A DNA stretch of 64,000 nt from Shinella zoogloeoides (GTDB taxonomy: Bacteria > Pseudomonadota > Alphaproteobacteria > Rhizobiales > Rhizobiaceae), in NCBI RefSeq assembly GCF_003574625.1, contig NZ_QNUJ01000003.1, positions 186,001 through 250,000 of the forward strand, written 5' to 3'. The notes under the pieces were generated by a model, which made no database searches, was not told the origin of the DNA, and saw only the letters and a list, made by a program, of their open reading frames with translations. Positions 36,286 through 45,152 of the stretch are shown here, piece by piece (within the stretch, counting starts at the first letter, position 1; the number at the start of each line of letters is the position of its first letter). A program made the translations under genes and the position numbers.

Positions 36286-37583
36286 GCCGCCTGGTCCTTC
36301 AGCACGTAAAGATGGAAGCCGCCATAGATCGACGAGCGGTCCCTCTCGTGCAGGGCGCGCGATTCCGCTTCGTGATAGGCCCATCGGTCGAGAAGCGCAT
36401 TGTCGAGCCGTCCGGGCAGCAGGCTTTCGGCCGGCGCCGTGCGGAAGATGACACGCGCGCCGGGGGCCGCGCTGCGGGTGATCTCGGCCCAGAGGGCATT
36501 AAGCTGCCCGTCCGTCATCCAGTCCTGCGCATCGAGCAGGATGAAGCGGTCGACCGAACCGGCGGGCTTGGCCGCGAGGAATTCCGTCAGCGACGTGTTG
36601 GTGATGGAAATGCGGGAAGCGCGGCTGCGAATAGTCTCGTGATTCTGCCGGGCGAGGTAGGGCGGCAAGGGCGCCCTGTCGCCGGGGCCATAGCCGCGGC
36701 CGAAGGCCTGCCAGGCGAAGTAGTTCTCCGATAGCGGGAAGCCGCAGGCAAGCTTTTCGACCCGCTGGCGCAGGATCGTCGCCATGTCGCCGCCCGCGCC
36801 TGAAAGCGCTTCATATTGCTGCGGCGGAATGCCGAGACCGAAGAGCGAGCTCTTGCGCCCCGTCGCCCAGCGAATGAGCCGCTTGTCGAACAGCGGCGCG
36901 AGGGTCTCGTCGAAGAAGCGCCGCTGGTCTTCCATGGTCCGGGCATCGAGCAATCCGCGCGGATCGGCGCCATAGAGCCGGGCCATCTTGTGGCCGAGCC
37001 CGATGAAGCCGCCGAGAAGCCCGTGGCGATAGAGGCGGCGATGGAAGATGGAGATGCGGCGGCGGCCGGTCACCGTGCGGCCTTCCCAATAGGCGCGGGT
37101 CTCCGCGTCGAGATGGGGTTGCAGATAGGTGCGATAGGCCGCGATGTTCCGCCGGTCGTCGCCACTGCCATAGAAGCGGTAGAAGGTTTCGTAATCCGGC
37201 AGGCGGGCCGCCGCCGCGAGTTTCAGGCGGTTGAAGGCCACATGCGCGGGATTGAGGTCGACCGCCTCGATACGGGCCGGATCGGCGACGAGGTAGGAAA
37301 GTGCGTTGCACCCGCCCGAGGCGATGGTGACGATGCTGTTGCCCGGCGCGATCTGCAGCGCTGCCATGTCCACCTCGGGATCTTCCCAGATCTGCGCATA
37401 GACGAGGCTTCGGAACAGCCGCGAAAAGACATATTCCGACATTCCGGAAGGCGTCAGCAGCGGATTGCGGCGCACGGCGCGATGGAGGCGCTTGGCTGCC
37501 CCGTCCGCGCGCGCTGCTACAGGAGAAGGGATGGCGGAGGTGGCCGTTTCGATCATCGGGGTACGTTTCCCAGGCTGGAACAT
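36282..37583 (-). CDS. btaA: S-adenosylmethionine:diacylglycerol 3-amino-3-carboxypropyltransferase BtaA
   Basis: A 433-residue DUF3419 protein that transfers the aminocarboxypropyl group of SAM to diacylglycerol, the first step of betaine lipid (DGTS) synthesis. SLVYAQIWEDPEVDMAAL is the family hallmark, VTIASGGCNALSYL the SAM motif I-like segment, and VDRFILLDAQDWM a late conserved strand. Length fits rhizobial BtaA. The start at 37583 has GAGAGAG upstream; ATG at 37556 is an alternative. Rhizobial btaAB is controlled by PhoB; no clear Pho box was found in the upstream 220 bp by eye. Confidence 0.92.
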   Translation of the reverse strand: MFQPGKRTPMIETATSAIPSPVAARADGAAKRLHRAVRRNPLLTPSGMSEYVFSRLFRSLVYAQIWEDPEVDMAALQIAPGNSIVTIASGGCNALSYLVADPARIEAVDLNPAHVAFNRLKLAAAARLPDYETFYRFYGSGDDRRNIAAYRTYLQPHLDAETRAYWEGRTVTGRRRISIFHRRLYRHGLLGGFIGLGHKMARLYGADPRGLLDARTMEDQRRFFDETLAPLFDKRLIRWATGRKSSLFGLGIPPQQYEALSGAGGDMATILRQRVEKLACGFPLSENYFAWQAFGRGYGPGDRAPLPPYLARQNHETIRSRASRISITNTSLTEFLAAKPAGSVDRFILLDAQDWMTDGQLNALWAEITRSAAPGARVIFRTAPAESLLPGRLDNALLDRWAYHEAESRALHERDRSSIYGGFHLYVLKDQAA

Positions 37584-37805
37584 CTCTCTCGCCGCGGCCG
37601 GGAGCGATGCATAAGCCTTGCGTGAGGCTTCGCCCGATCGCCCCGATTGCCGAACGACATGGGGCTCGTTTCAGCAGATCGCGATGACACCCGCATGACA
37701 TCCGCGCTTCGGGCCTGGGGATGACGTTGCGTGGAGATAGTGTCGCCCGGCATGCGCCTGTGATATGCCCGCCCCGACTCGACCGACAACAGACGGACGC
37801 ACCCG

Positions 37806-38303
37806 ATGAACGTTGCCTTCTATGCCGATTACATTGCCGACCTGCGGACGCTGTTTACGGATCTCGACAGCCGCCCCGAAGGGTTCCAGACCTTCGACGT
37901 GCGTCTGGAACTGGCCGTGGCCGGCGGCCTCGTCGTCTATGAGACGAAGCGGCGCAAGGGGCAGACGGACAGTCTTTTCTACGGCCGGCCGGCGGCCGCC
38001 AGCGCCAACCAGCAGATGTCCCGCGCGGCGGCGTTTGCCGCCATCGACCGGTTCCTTGCGCTTGGGCAGTTCGTCGCGCTGACCGATGCTGCCTCCGAGA
38101 CGCTGGATGCGCGCTATCCGCACTGCGCCGTCAACTTCTCCTATCGCAAGAAGGGCCAGCCCGCCGCCCGCTCCATGCTCATGGTCTTCGCCGGGTTCAA
38201 CGACGACGGCGATGCCCTGCAATTCGTTTCGAATGCGATGGATCAGGCCGCTTTCGTCGCGGAACGCCCGCACCGCGCGCAGAAGACCTACGAGTGGAAA
38301 TGA
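37806..38303 (+). CDS. Conserved-looking protein of unknown function
   Basis: A 165-residue soluble protein starting MNVAFYADYIADLRTLF, with QTFDVRLELAVAGGLVVYET and HCAVNFSYRKKG in the middle. There are no membrane segments, and composition and codon use are normal for the genome. No family recognised. It stands alone between btaA (divergent) and the diguanylate cyclase (convergent, 6 bp apart). Confidence 0.75.
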   Translation: MNVAFYADYIADLRTLFTDLDSRPEGFQTFDVRLELAVAGGLVVYETKRRKGQTDSLFYGRPAAASANQQMSRAAAFAAIDRFLALGQFVALTDAASETLDARYPHCAVNFSYRKKGQPAARSMLMVFAGFNDDGDALQFVSNAMDQAAFVAERPHRAQKTYEWK

Positions 38304-38309
38304 CGCCGA

Positions 38310-39272
38310 CTATCCTTGTTCCGCCCTTGCCTCTCCGAGATGCCGCCGGGGCTGGATCTCGATGCTGAGCTGGTCGCGGCCACGCATCTTGGCGGCGTAG
38401 AGGGCAAGATCGGCCCTGCGGTAGATGTCGCTCGGCTCCTCGCCGCTTTCCGCCCAGGCAAGCCCGGCGGAGAAAGTGTAGCGGAAGCTCGCCTGGTCCG
38501 GCACGGGGCGGGAATGGCGAACCGCCGCCAGCATGCGCTCGAGGATGGCTTCGGCATCTTCCATCACCGTGTTCGGCAGGATGAGAAGGAATTCCTCGCC
38601 GCCGACCCGGCCGAGGATATCGGTCTTGCGCAGATGGCGCTGCAGGGTGATGGCGAAGTCCTTCAGGACGGCGTCGCCGACGCTGTGGCCGAAGCGGTCG
38701 TTGATATATTTGAAATTGTCGATGTCGAGGACGGCAAGGCACCCGACATCGCGGGCCTCGCCACCGGATGCGCCGACGAGTTCCGCAAGCCGCGCCATCG
38801 CGAAGCGGCGGCTGGGAAGGCCGGTCAGGTCATCCGTGAAGGAGGCCCTGATGGCGAAGTCGCGATCCTGCCGCAGCGTGCGCTCGTCGGTGCGGATGAA
38901 GCTGATGTCGCTCGCGACGCTGAGCATCCAGCCGTTCGGCTGCATCGTCTCCGTCATCCAGAGCCAGCGCCCGTCGTGAAGGTCGGTCTCGAAGGCGCGG
39001 TAGCCCGTCTTGCCGCGCCGTGCCAGCGTGGAGCGCAGCCATGTCTCGAAATCCTGCGTCACGACGATGGTACCACGCCGGGCATGGAAATTCCGCCGCA
39101 TGAGGTCGGGCCAGAGGGGCTGTTCATGGTCATCGATGAACCAGGCGGCGCGAAAGGCCTGGTTTGCAAAGCGCAGGCGGTCCTCCGGGTCGAAGACCGC
39201 AACGAGGGATCCGGCATTCTCCACGAGCTGCGCCAATTGCAGCATGGCTTCCGTGTCGACCAAGGGCTTCAT
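38310..39272 (-). CDS. PAS-GGDEF diguanylate cyclase
   Basis: A 320-residue protein. Residues about 10-130 form a PAS-like sensor (VAVFDPEDRLRFANQAFRAA). Residues about 150-310 form a GGDEF domain with LTGLPSRRFAMARLAEL at its start, RFGHSVGDAVLKDFA, and the active-site loop GRVGGEEFLLILPN. The active site is intact (GGEEF), so it should make cyclic di-GMP. An inhibitory-site RxxD is not evident. There are no transmembrane helices, so the signal is cytosolic. Cyclic di-GMP often controls polysaccharide genes such as those in the left of this window, but no direct link is shown. Confidence 0.9.
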   Translation of the reverse strand: MKPLVDTEAMLQLAQLVENAGSLVAVFDPEDRLRFANQAFRAAWFIDDHEQPLWPDLMRRNFHARRGTIVVTQDFETWLRSTLARRGKTGYRAFETDLHDGRWLWMTETMQPNGWMLSVASDISFIRTDERTLRQDRDFAIRASFTDDLTGLPSRRFAMARLAELVGASGGEARDVGCLAVLDIDNFKYINDRFGHSVGDAVLKDFAITLQRHLRKTDILGRVGGEEFLLILPNTVMEDAEAILERMLAAVRHSRPVPDQASFRYTFSAGLAWAESGEEPSDIYRRADLALYAAKMRGRDQLSIEIQPRRHLGEARAEQG

Positions 39273-39463
39273 GTCCTCAGGATGGCTGTTATCGGAAATC
39301 TAGATGCTACTCTTAAACAAAGCGTTAGACGCATTTGTTGAAAGCGACGCTTCCGTGGGGAGAAGAGCGCCCCGACTTGCTTTTCATCAAAAGGAAGGAG
39401 GAAATTGTGCAGAAACCCATGGGGGAGCGCCGCACCGGTGAAGGCGCGGCGCCGGGTGCCGGC

Positions 39464-39922
39464 TTACTTTCCGGCGTTGTACTTCGCATCGACCTCGTCG
39501 ATCGCCTTGACGTTGCCGGCCGAGCGGCCGTTTTCGTCGAAGGTCTGGGCGAGATAGGCGTCGGCAATGGCTTTTGCGAGTTCCGAGCCGATGACGCGGG
39601 CGCCCATCGTGATGATCTGGGCATTGTTGGAAAGGGCGGCGCGTTCGGCCGAATAGGTGTCGTGCGTCAGCGCGGCGCGGATGCCGGGCACCTTGTTGGC
39701 CGAGATGCAGACGCCGATGCCGGTACCGCAGACGAGGATCGCGCGGTCATATTCCCCGGCGATGACGGCCGAGGCGACGCGGTCGGAGAGATTGGCGTAG
39801 AAAGCGTCCGGGCCGGCATCGGTGCGCGAGATCTCGTGCACCTCGTGGCGGTCCTTCAGGTGGTCGGCGAGGACCTTTGCGAGGCCTTCGCCCGCGCTGT
39901 CACCGGCAATGGCAAGTTTCAT
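39464..39922 (-). CDS. eryI: RpiB-family isomerase, D-erythrulose-4-phosphate isomerase (EryI)
   Basis: A 152-residue RpiB/LacAB-family isomerase. [19 protein letters not shown] starts the Rossmann-like fold, [19 protein letters not shown] is the catalytic Cys loop, and [20 protein letters not shown] the substrate-binding stretch. In rhizobial erythritol loci the RpiB member converts D-erythrulose 4-phosphate to D-erythrose 4-phosphate, which enters the pentose phosphate pathway. It follows the TIM-like gene by 13 bp at the end of the operon, which supports that role over ribose 5-phosphate isomerisation. Confidence 0.87.
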   Translation of the reverse strand: MKLAIAGDSAGEGLAKVLADHLKDRHEVHEISRTDAGPDAFYANLSDRVASAVIAGEYDRAILVCGTGIGVCISANKVPGIRAALTHDTYSAERAALSNNAQIITMGARVIGSELAKAIADAYLAQTFDENGRSAGNVKAIDEVDAKYNAGK

Positions 39923-39935
39923 GGGAGATCTCCTT

Positions 39936-40706
39936 TCAGATCGTTGCGGCGCAGCGCGCCAGGATGTCGAGATAGCCTTCAACCTTCCAGGCCGAGCGGC
40001 CGATGAAGAGCCCGTCGATATTCGGGCAGGCGATCAGTTCCTCGCAGTTCTGCGGGTTGACCGATCCACCGTAGAGGCAGGGGATGCGACGGCCGAGGAT
40101 GTCTTCCGCCACCTGCGCGATCTCGGCATGGCGCGCATCCGCATAGTCGGCGGTCGCGGGAATGCCCTTCTCGCCGATGGCCCAGACGGGTTCGTAGGCA
40201 AGCAGGATTTCGGCCTGCTTCTGCGCGCCTTCGAGCTTGCCGAAGGCGCCGCGCACCTGCCGCGCCAACACTTCCGCCGCGCGGCCGCTCTCGCGGTCGG
40301 CGAGCGTTTCGCCGATGCAGATCAGCGGCACGAGGCCGTGGCGCACGGCCGCTTCCGTCTTGAGGCCGACCGCCTCGTCCGTCTCGCCGAAATGCTCGCG
40401 GCGCTCGGAATGGCCGAGTTCGACGAGGTCGAGGCCGCAATCCTTCAGCATCACGGGCGAGACCTCGCCCGTCCAGGCGCCTTCGTCGGCCCAATGCATG
40501 TTCTGCGCGCCAACCTTGACGGAGGTGTCGGCGAGCAGCGCCTTGACCTCGCGCACGGCGGTGAAGGGCGGAATGACGAAGCGCTGGATGCGGGCGTTCC
40601 GGTCGCCGTCGGCGGCCTTGAGGCCTTCCGCAAAGGCTTTCGCCTCGGCGAGCGTCTTGTTCATCTTCCAGCTCGTGCCGACCCAGAAGTTCCGGCCTTG
40701 GCTCAT
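39936..40706 (-). CDS. eryH: TIM-barrel triose-phosphate isomerase paralogue, L-erythrulose-1-phosphate isomerase (EryH)
   Basis: A 256-residue triosephosphate isomerase-like enzyme. [20 protein letters not shown] has the N-terminal Lys, [15 protein letters not shown] the electrophilic His, [12 protein letters not shown] the catalytic Glu and YGGSVNPQN the phosphate loop. The ery context marks it as the paralogue (also called tpiB) that isomerises L-erythrulose 1-phosphate to D-erythrulose 4-phosphate. It overlaps the DeoR gene by 4 bp (ATGA). Confidence 0.88.
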   Translation of the reverse strand: MSQGRNFWVGTSWKMNKTLAEAKAFAEGLKAADGDRNARIQRFVIPPFTAVREVKALLADTSVKVGAQNMHWADEGAWTGEVSPVMLKDCGLDLVELGHSERREHFGETDEAVGLKTEAAVRHGLVPLICIGETLADRESGRAAEVLARQVRGAFGKLEGAQKQAEILLAYEPVWAIGEKGIPATADYADARHAEIAQVAEDILGRRIPCLYGGSVNPQNCEELIACPNIDGLFIGRSAWKVEGYLDILARCAATI

Positions 40707-41479
40707 GTCGTTGTCTCCTTGTGGGCGATGCGCACCACGGTCTTGCGGTCGGCAAGCTCGGCCGTCGTATCGTGGGGCAGGGGGTTGTCGGATATCACTG
40801 TGTCGAATTCGGCAAGGTCGGCGAGGACGTGCAGCGCCGTGTGGCCGAAGCGCCGGCTGTTGACGAGAAGGCATGCCTGGCGGCTGGAGGCCATCATCGC
40901 GCGCTTGGCGCGCACCACCGCCTCGTCCATGTGATAGGCAAGGCGCCCTGAGGCGGCCGGCGCCGAGATGAAGGCGATGTCGGCGCGAAGGCGCGACAGC
41001 GCCTCTTCCGTGACGATGCCGAGATAGGCGTTGAACTTAGCCGAATAGGTGCCGCCGAGCCCGACCAGCGTGACACCGGAAATGCCCTTCGCCCGCTCCA
41101 TGATCGCGGCATTGTTGGTGATGATGGTGATCGGCTTCTTCGAGCACAGCACGTCGCCGAGCACCGAGGCCATCGAGCCGTCATTGATCATGACCGTCAT
41201 GCCCGGCTCGACCAGTTCGGCGGCGGTTTGGGCAAGGGTCAGCTTCACATCCGCTTCCTGCCGTTCGCGGAAGCGGAAGTCGCTTTCGAACTGCGTGCCC
41301 GCATCGATCGTCGCGCCGCCGCGCACCTTGCGCAGCACGCCGGCCCGCTCGAGATCGTCGAGATCGCGGTGGATGGTCATTTTGGAAACGCCGAAGCGCG
41401 CGGCGACTTCGTCGAGCTCGACGGCGCGGCTCTCGACCAGAAGATTGATGATCTCCTGCCTTCGCTCTTCCCGTTTCAC
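40703..41479 (-). CDS. eryR: DeoR-family regulator of the erythritol locus (EryR-like)
   Basis: A 258-residue DeoR/GlpR repressor. The helix-turn-helix is VELDEVAARFGVSKMTIHRD with LDDLERAGVLRKVRGG after it. The sugar-phosphate-sensing C-terminal domain (TVMINDGSMASVLGDVL) is typical. GTG at 41479 follows GGAGGAAGCG. In the upstream gap lies a TCACAAA/TTTGTGA inverted repeat, which could be its operator. The symbol follows the rhizobial locus; the family call is firmer than the symbol. Confidence 0.88.
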   Translation of the reverse strand: MKREERRQEIINLLVESRAVELDEVAARFGVSKMTIHRDLDDLERAGVLRKVRGGATIDAGTQFESDFRFRERQEADVKLTLAQTAAELVEPGMTVMINDGSMASVLGDVLCSKKPITIITNNAAIMERAKGISGVTLVGLGGTYSAKFNAYLGIVTEEALSRLRADIAFISAPAASGRLAYHMDEAVVRAKRAMMASSRQACLLVNSRRFGHTALHVLADLAEFDTVISDNPLPHDTTAELADRKTVVRIAHKETTT

Positions 41480-41518
41480 CCGCTTCCTCCGTGTGTCCGC
41501 AGCTCTATAACATGAATC

Positions 41519-41553
41519 TCACAAATCATAACATTGAATTTGTGATTTTGTGA
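41519..41553. promoter_or_regulatory. TCACAAA/TTTGTGA repeats, candidate DeoR operator
   Basis: TCACAAA at 41519-41525 is inverted with TTTGTGA at 41539-41545 (13-bp spacing), and a second TTTGTGA follows at 41547-41553. This AT-rich stretch lies between eryD and eryR, just upstream of eryR. It could also hold an internal promoter for eryR-eryH-eryI. Confidence 0.6.
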
Positions 41554-41556
41554 TTT

Positions 41557-42501
41557 TCATGCGGAGCTTTGCAGCAGTAGCCGCGCTGTCGCCTCGTCCG
41601 TGATGAGGCCGTGGAGCTTGTGGCTGTGCAGCACGGCGCGGATGGCCTCCGTCTTGGAGGAGCCGCCGGCGATGGCGACGAGGCGGTCGTCGCCGGTTTC
41701 CGAGAAGGAGGCGGCAAGGGTCCGCGCCGTCACCGATGTTTCCAGAATGCGGCCCTTGCCGTCGAAGAAGTGCCCGAGCAGCTCGCCGACGCCGCCGAGG
41801 GCCCGGATCTCCTCCAGCTCGTTCGCCTGCAGCATGCCCGACGTGACGAGATGGGCCTGGTTGTCGACCGTGCCGATGCCGACGAGCTTCAGGTCGGCAT
41901 TGCGGGCAAGGTCGAAGACCTCGCTGACGCCGCGCTGCGACAGCAGCACCTCGCGGTCCTCCTCCGTGTTGGCGAAGAAGGGCACGGGCATCACATAGGC
42001 CTGCGTGCCCGTCTTGGCGGCGATGCGGTGCATGACATCGTATGGATTGGCCGCATAGTTGCGGGTGAGGCCGCCGAGCAGCGAGACGAAGCGCGTGCCG
42101 CTGGCGCTGATGCGGGGCAGGTGATGGACGGCGGCCGAGAGCGTTCTCCCATGGCCGAGGCCGATGACGGCGACTTCGCCGCGCTCGATCTCGCGCCGCA
42201 GGAAATCCGCGCCGACATGGCCGAGCGTCGTCAGCGCCAGCGCGTCGTCATCGACATCGGGCGCCACCTCGCAGTAACCGAGCCCGTAGCGCTCGGAAAG
42301 CGCCACTTCGAGATTGACGCATTCGGCGATATCGCCGTCGATGCTGACCTTGACCACGCCCTCGGCGACCGCCCGCGCGATCAGCCGGTGCGCCTTGACC
42401 GAGGGAATGCCGAGGCGCTTGGCCACGGCGGACTGGGTGAAGCCCCCGATATAGTGCAGCCAGGCGGCGCGGACGGCGAGGGAGTCTTCATTGTCGGTCA
42501 T
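41557..42501 (-). CDS. eryD: SorC-family erythritol regulator EryD
   Basis: A 314-residue SorC/DeoR-like protein. The N-terminal helix-turn-helix is GFTQSAVAKRLGIPSVKAHR, and the C-terminal sugar-binding domain includes VAVIGLGHGRTLSAAVHHL and LVGIGTVDNQAHLV. In rhizobia and Brucella EryD represses the ery operon and is relieved by erythritol or a derivative. It lies 146 bp after eryC, separated by a GAGCATTTCC-type inverted repeat. Confidence 0.9.
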   Translation of the reverse strand: MTDNEDSLAVRAAWLHYIGGFTQSAVAKRLGIPSVKAHRLIARAVAEGVVKVSIDGDIAECVNLEVALSERYGLGYCEVAPDVDDDALALTTLGHVGADFLRREIERGEVAVIGLGHGRTLSAAVHHLPRISASGTRFVSLLGGLTRNYAANPYDVMHRIAAKTGTQAYVMPVPFFANTEEDREVLLSQRGVSEVFDLARNADLKLVGIGTVDNQAHLVTSGMLQANELEEIRALGGVGELLGHFFDGKGRILETSVTARTLAASFSETGDDRLVAIAGGSSKTEAIRAVLHSHKLHGLITDEATARLLLQSSA

Positions 42502-42554
42502 CGGCGATGTCCTGTCCTGCTGTGCAAGAAAAAGCGTTTTTCATATCCCGTCTT

Positions 42555-42594
42555 AGAGCATTTCCGGTGAATTCCGATCCGCCGGAAATGCTCT
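42555..42594. repeat. RIME-like inverted repeat
   Basis: AGAGCATTTCCGG at 42555-42567 and CCGGAAATGCTCT at 42582-42594 form a perfect 13-bp stem with a 14-nt loop. Elements with this GAGCATTTCC core are common intergenic repeats in Rhizobiaceae (recalled). Here it separates eryC from eryD and may affect transcription or mRNA stability. Confidence 0.7.
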
Positions 42595-42647
42595 GGCTTT
42601 TGTTTTAACCGCATCGTGCGATGCCGCGGCAAGCGGCCCGGACGCGG

Positions 42648-43583
42648 TCAGCCCAGCTTGAGGTCGGATGCACCGGTATCGATATGCGGCGCCCAGAAGG
42701 CGATGCTTTCGGCGATCTGGGGAATGACCTGCCGGTCGTTCGGCTCGCGTTCCTTGAAGGAGAGTTCCAGGCAGATCTCGTTGTCGACCGCGCCGCCCTC
42801 GGCGAAGGCCTTCAGCAGCGGTTCCGGCTGGATGCGGCCCCTGGCGTTGAACTCGGCGGTGAAGGGCCGATGGCCGCCCTTGTCCATCAGGCTCTGCTTG
42901 ATGTGGATGATCGGCGAGACCTTCGGCACGGCGCGCGCCCAGGCATAGGGATCGAAATCGTCCGGGTTGCTGGAGGTGACGTCGCCATGGTCGATATCGG
43001 CCATCATCCACATGGGAACGGCCATATCGGCGGCGGTGAGCCGGTCCTGAAGCCTGACGCATTCGGCGATGGTCTCGCCGAATTCGCGGCCGATGCTCAT
43101 CGGCTCCCAGAAGACACAGGAGAGGCCGGCGTCCTTCGCATGCTCCGCCACTTCCGCCCAGCAGTCGATGGCGATGCGGATCAGCTCTTCCCGGCGGGCC
43201 GGGTCGTCATAGTCCTTGTAGGTGAAGATGGCGAACTGCGTTCCGACGGAGGTGCCGCCGAGATCGCCGATAATGTCGGCGAAGGTCTTGAACCAGTCGA
43301 CATAATAGCGGCGCACATCCGCATCCGGATGGCCGAAATGGTTGAGGCGGCCATAGGGGCCGGTCATGCCCGAGGTGACGCGCACGCCGGTGCGCTGGAG
43401 CGCGCGGTCCATCCGGCGGGTCAGCCGGCGGATCGTCGCGGCGTTCCAGCTCGGATTGATGAATTCGTGCGTCAACTGGAGGTCGCGCAGGCGAAGGTCC
43501 CGCGCGACGGTCTCGATCAGGTCGTCGGGATCGGCGAAGCGGTTGACCAGCGGATTGGTGTTGAGCGAAAGCGTCAGCGGCAT
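42648..43583 (-). CDS. eryC: Erythrulose-phosphate isomerase/epimerase EryC
   Basis: A 311-residue sugar isomerase/epimerase of the xylose isomerase-like TIM barrel group. LSLNTNPLVNRFADPDDLIE starts the fold. WEPMSIGREFGETIAECVRL holds a metal-binding Glu. MMADIDHGDVTSSNPDDFDP and SPIIHIKQSLMDKGGH hold further Asp and His ligands. In rhizobial loci EryC acts on 3-keto-L-erythrose 4-phosphate produced by EryB, yielding L-erythrulose 1-phosphate. It lies 8 bp downstream of eryB. Confidence 0.88.
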   Translation of the reverse strand: MPLTLSLNTNPLVNRFADPDDLIETVARDLRLRDLQLTHEFINPSWNAATIRRLTRRMDRALQRTGVRVTSGMTGPYGRLNHFGHPDADVRRYYVDWFKTFADIIGDLGGTSVGTQFAIFTYKDYDDPARREELIRIAIDCWAEVAEHAKDAGLSCVFWEPMSIGREFGETIAECVRLQDRLTAADMAVPMWMMADIDHGDVTSSNPDDFDPYAWARAVPKVSPIIHIKQSLMDKGGHRPFTAEFNARGRIQPEPLLKAFAEGGAVDNEICLELSFKEREPNDRQVIPQIAESIAFWAPHIDTGASDLKLG

Positions 43584-43591
43584 GGTCGTCC

Positions 43592-45103
43592 TCAGGCGGC
43601 GGCAGGGCGGGCGGCGTCGAACCAGTCGGCAAAGGCCGCGCGCTCGGCTTCCGTCAGGTGCAGGTAGTGCTTGGTGCGGCGGTAGAGGATGTCCTCCGCC
43701 GTCTGCGCCCATTCGGTGGCGACGAGATAGCGGGCTTCCGCCTCGTAGAACTGGCCGCCGAAATGCCGGCCGAGCCCGTCGAGGCCGGTCGCGCCGCCGA
43801 CGATGAGCCCGGTGCGCGTGCCGTAGAGGCGGCCGTAATGGTGCACCAGCCTGCGCGGCATCCAGGGATAGGTGTCGCGCAGGCCGTTGGCGAAGGTCTC
43901 GTAGTCGGCGTTCGGCATATCGCCGCCGGGAAGCGGGGCCTTCTCCGTCCAGTCGCCGCCCATATTGGGGAAGATGTGCCCGAGGCGGTGCATGCCGCGC
44001 TCGGCAAGCTCGCGGAAGGTGGTGATCTTGCCGCCGAAGACGTTGAGCAGCGGCGCGCCGCCCGTCTCGTCGAGGTCGAAGACATAGTCGCGGGTGACGG
44101 CTGAGGGATTGCCCTTGCCGTCGTCGAAGAGCGGGCGCACGCCGGAGAAGGAATGCAGCACGTCCTGCCGGCGCAGCTTCTCCTTGAAGTAGCGGTTCAC
44201 CGCCTTCAAGAGGTAGTCGATCTCGGTCTCGTCGGCCGAAACGTCCTCGGCGCGGCCTTCATAGGCGATGTCGGTGGTGCCGATCAGCGCCTTGTCGCCC
44301 TCGTAGGGGTTGATGAAGATGACGCGCTTGTCGTGGTTCTGTACCAGATAGGCGTTGGAGCCCGCCCAGAACTTCGGCACGATGATGTGGCTGCCCTTGA
44401 CGAGGCGCACGTTGCGCGTGGAATTGGAGCCGGCGACGCGGTTGATGACGTCGGATACCCACGGGCCGGCGCAGTTGACGACGCATTTCGCGCGGAAGGC
44501 GCGGGTTTCGCCCGTCAAGCGGCTCTTCGTCTCCACGATCCAGACGCCGTTTTCGCGGCGGGCGGAAACGGCCGGCGAGCGGGTCAGCACCACGGCGCCC
44601 TTTTCCACCGCGCCGAGCGCGTTGAGGGTCACGAGGCGGGCGTCGTCCACCCAGCAGTCGGAATATTCGAAGCCGCGGGTGTACTGGTCGAGGATCGGCG
44701 TGCCCTCGGGATCGCGCGCAAGGTCCAGCGTGCGCGTGCCGGGCAGTTTCCTGCGGCCGCCGAGGTGGTCGTAGAGGAAGAGGCCGAGCCGGACGAGCCA
44801 GGCGGGACGGTCCTGAGGGCTGTGCGGCAGCACGAAGCGCATCGGCCAGATGATGTGCGGGGCGGCGTTGAGCAGCACTTCGCGCTCGATCAGCGCCTCG
44901 CGCACCAGGCGGAATTCGTAATATTCGAGATAGCGCAGGCCGCCGTGCACCAGCTTGCCGGAACGGGAGGAGGTGCCCTCGGCCAGATCGTCCTTCTCGC
45001 AGAGCACGACCTTCAGTCCGCGGCCCGCCGCATCGCGGGCGATGCCGGCGCCGTTGATGCCGCCGCCGATCACGAAGAGGTCAATAAGCTCGGGCTCGTT
45101 CAT
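43592..45103 (-). CDS. eryB: FAD-dependent erythritol-phosphate dehydrogenase EryB (GlpD family)
   Basis: A 503-residue GlpD-like flavoprotein. LFVIGGGINGAGIARDAAGR is the FAD-binding glycine motif, GTSSRSGKLVHGGLRYLEYY the second flavin-contact motif, and AGPWVSDVINR and GTTDIAYEG later conserved segments. Glycerol 3-phosphate dehydrogenases share this fold. Context beside eryA and eryC marks it as the erythritol-phosphate dehydrogenase. It begins 49 bp after the kinase gene. Electron acceptor is presumably the quinone pool. Confidence 0.9.
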   Translation of the reverse strand: MNEPELIDLFVIGGGINGAGIARDAAGRGLKVVLCEKDDLAEGTSSRSGKLVHGGLRYLEYYEFRLVREALIEREVLLNAAPHIIWPMRFVLPHSPQDRPAWLVRLGLFLYDHLGGRRKLPGTRTLDLARDPEGTPILDQYTRGFEYSDCWVDDARLVTLNALGAVEKGAVVLTRSPAVSARRENGVWIVETKSRLTGETRAFRAKCVVNCAGPWVSDVINRVAGSNSTRNVRLVKGSHIIVPKFWAGSNAYLVQNHDKRVIFINPYEGDKALIGTTDIAYEGRAEDVSADETEIDYLLKAVNRYFKEKLRRQDVLHSFSGVRPLFDDGKGNPSAVTRDYVFDLDETGGAPLLNVFGGKITTFRELAERGMHRLGHIFPNMGGDWTEKAPLPGGDMPNADYETFANGLRDTYPWMPRRLVHHYGRLYGTRTGLIVGGATGLDGLGRHFGGQFYEAEARYLVATEWAQTAEDILYRRTKHYLHLTEAERAAFADWFDAARPAAA

Positions 45104-45152
45104 TTGGGTCTCCTTCAGCGCCGGCCGCAGAGGGGGCGCACTCGTCGTTTCG

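Noticed and set aside
39335-39463. GC-rich stem near the end of eryI as a terminator
   Set aside because: A 10-bp stem (one G-U pair) can be drawn, but no T run follows on the minus strand, so it was not listed as a terminator.
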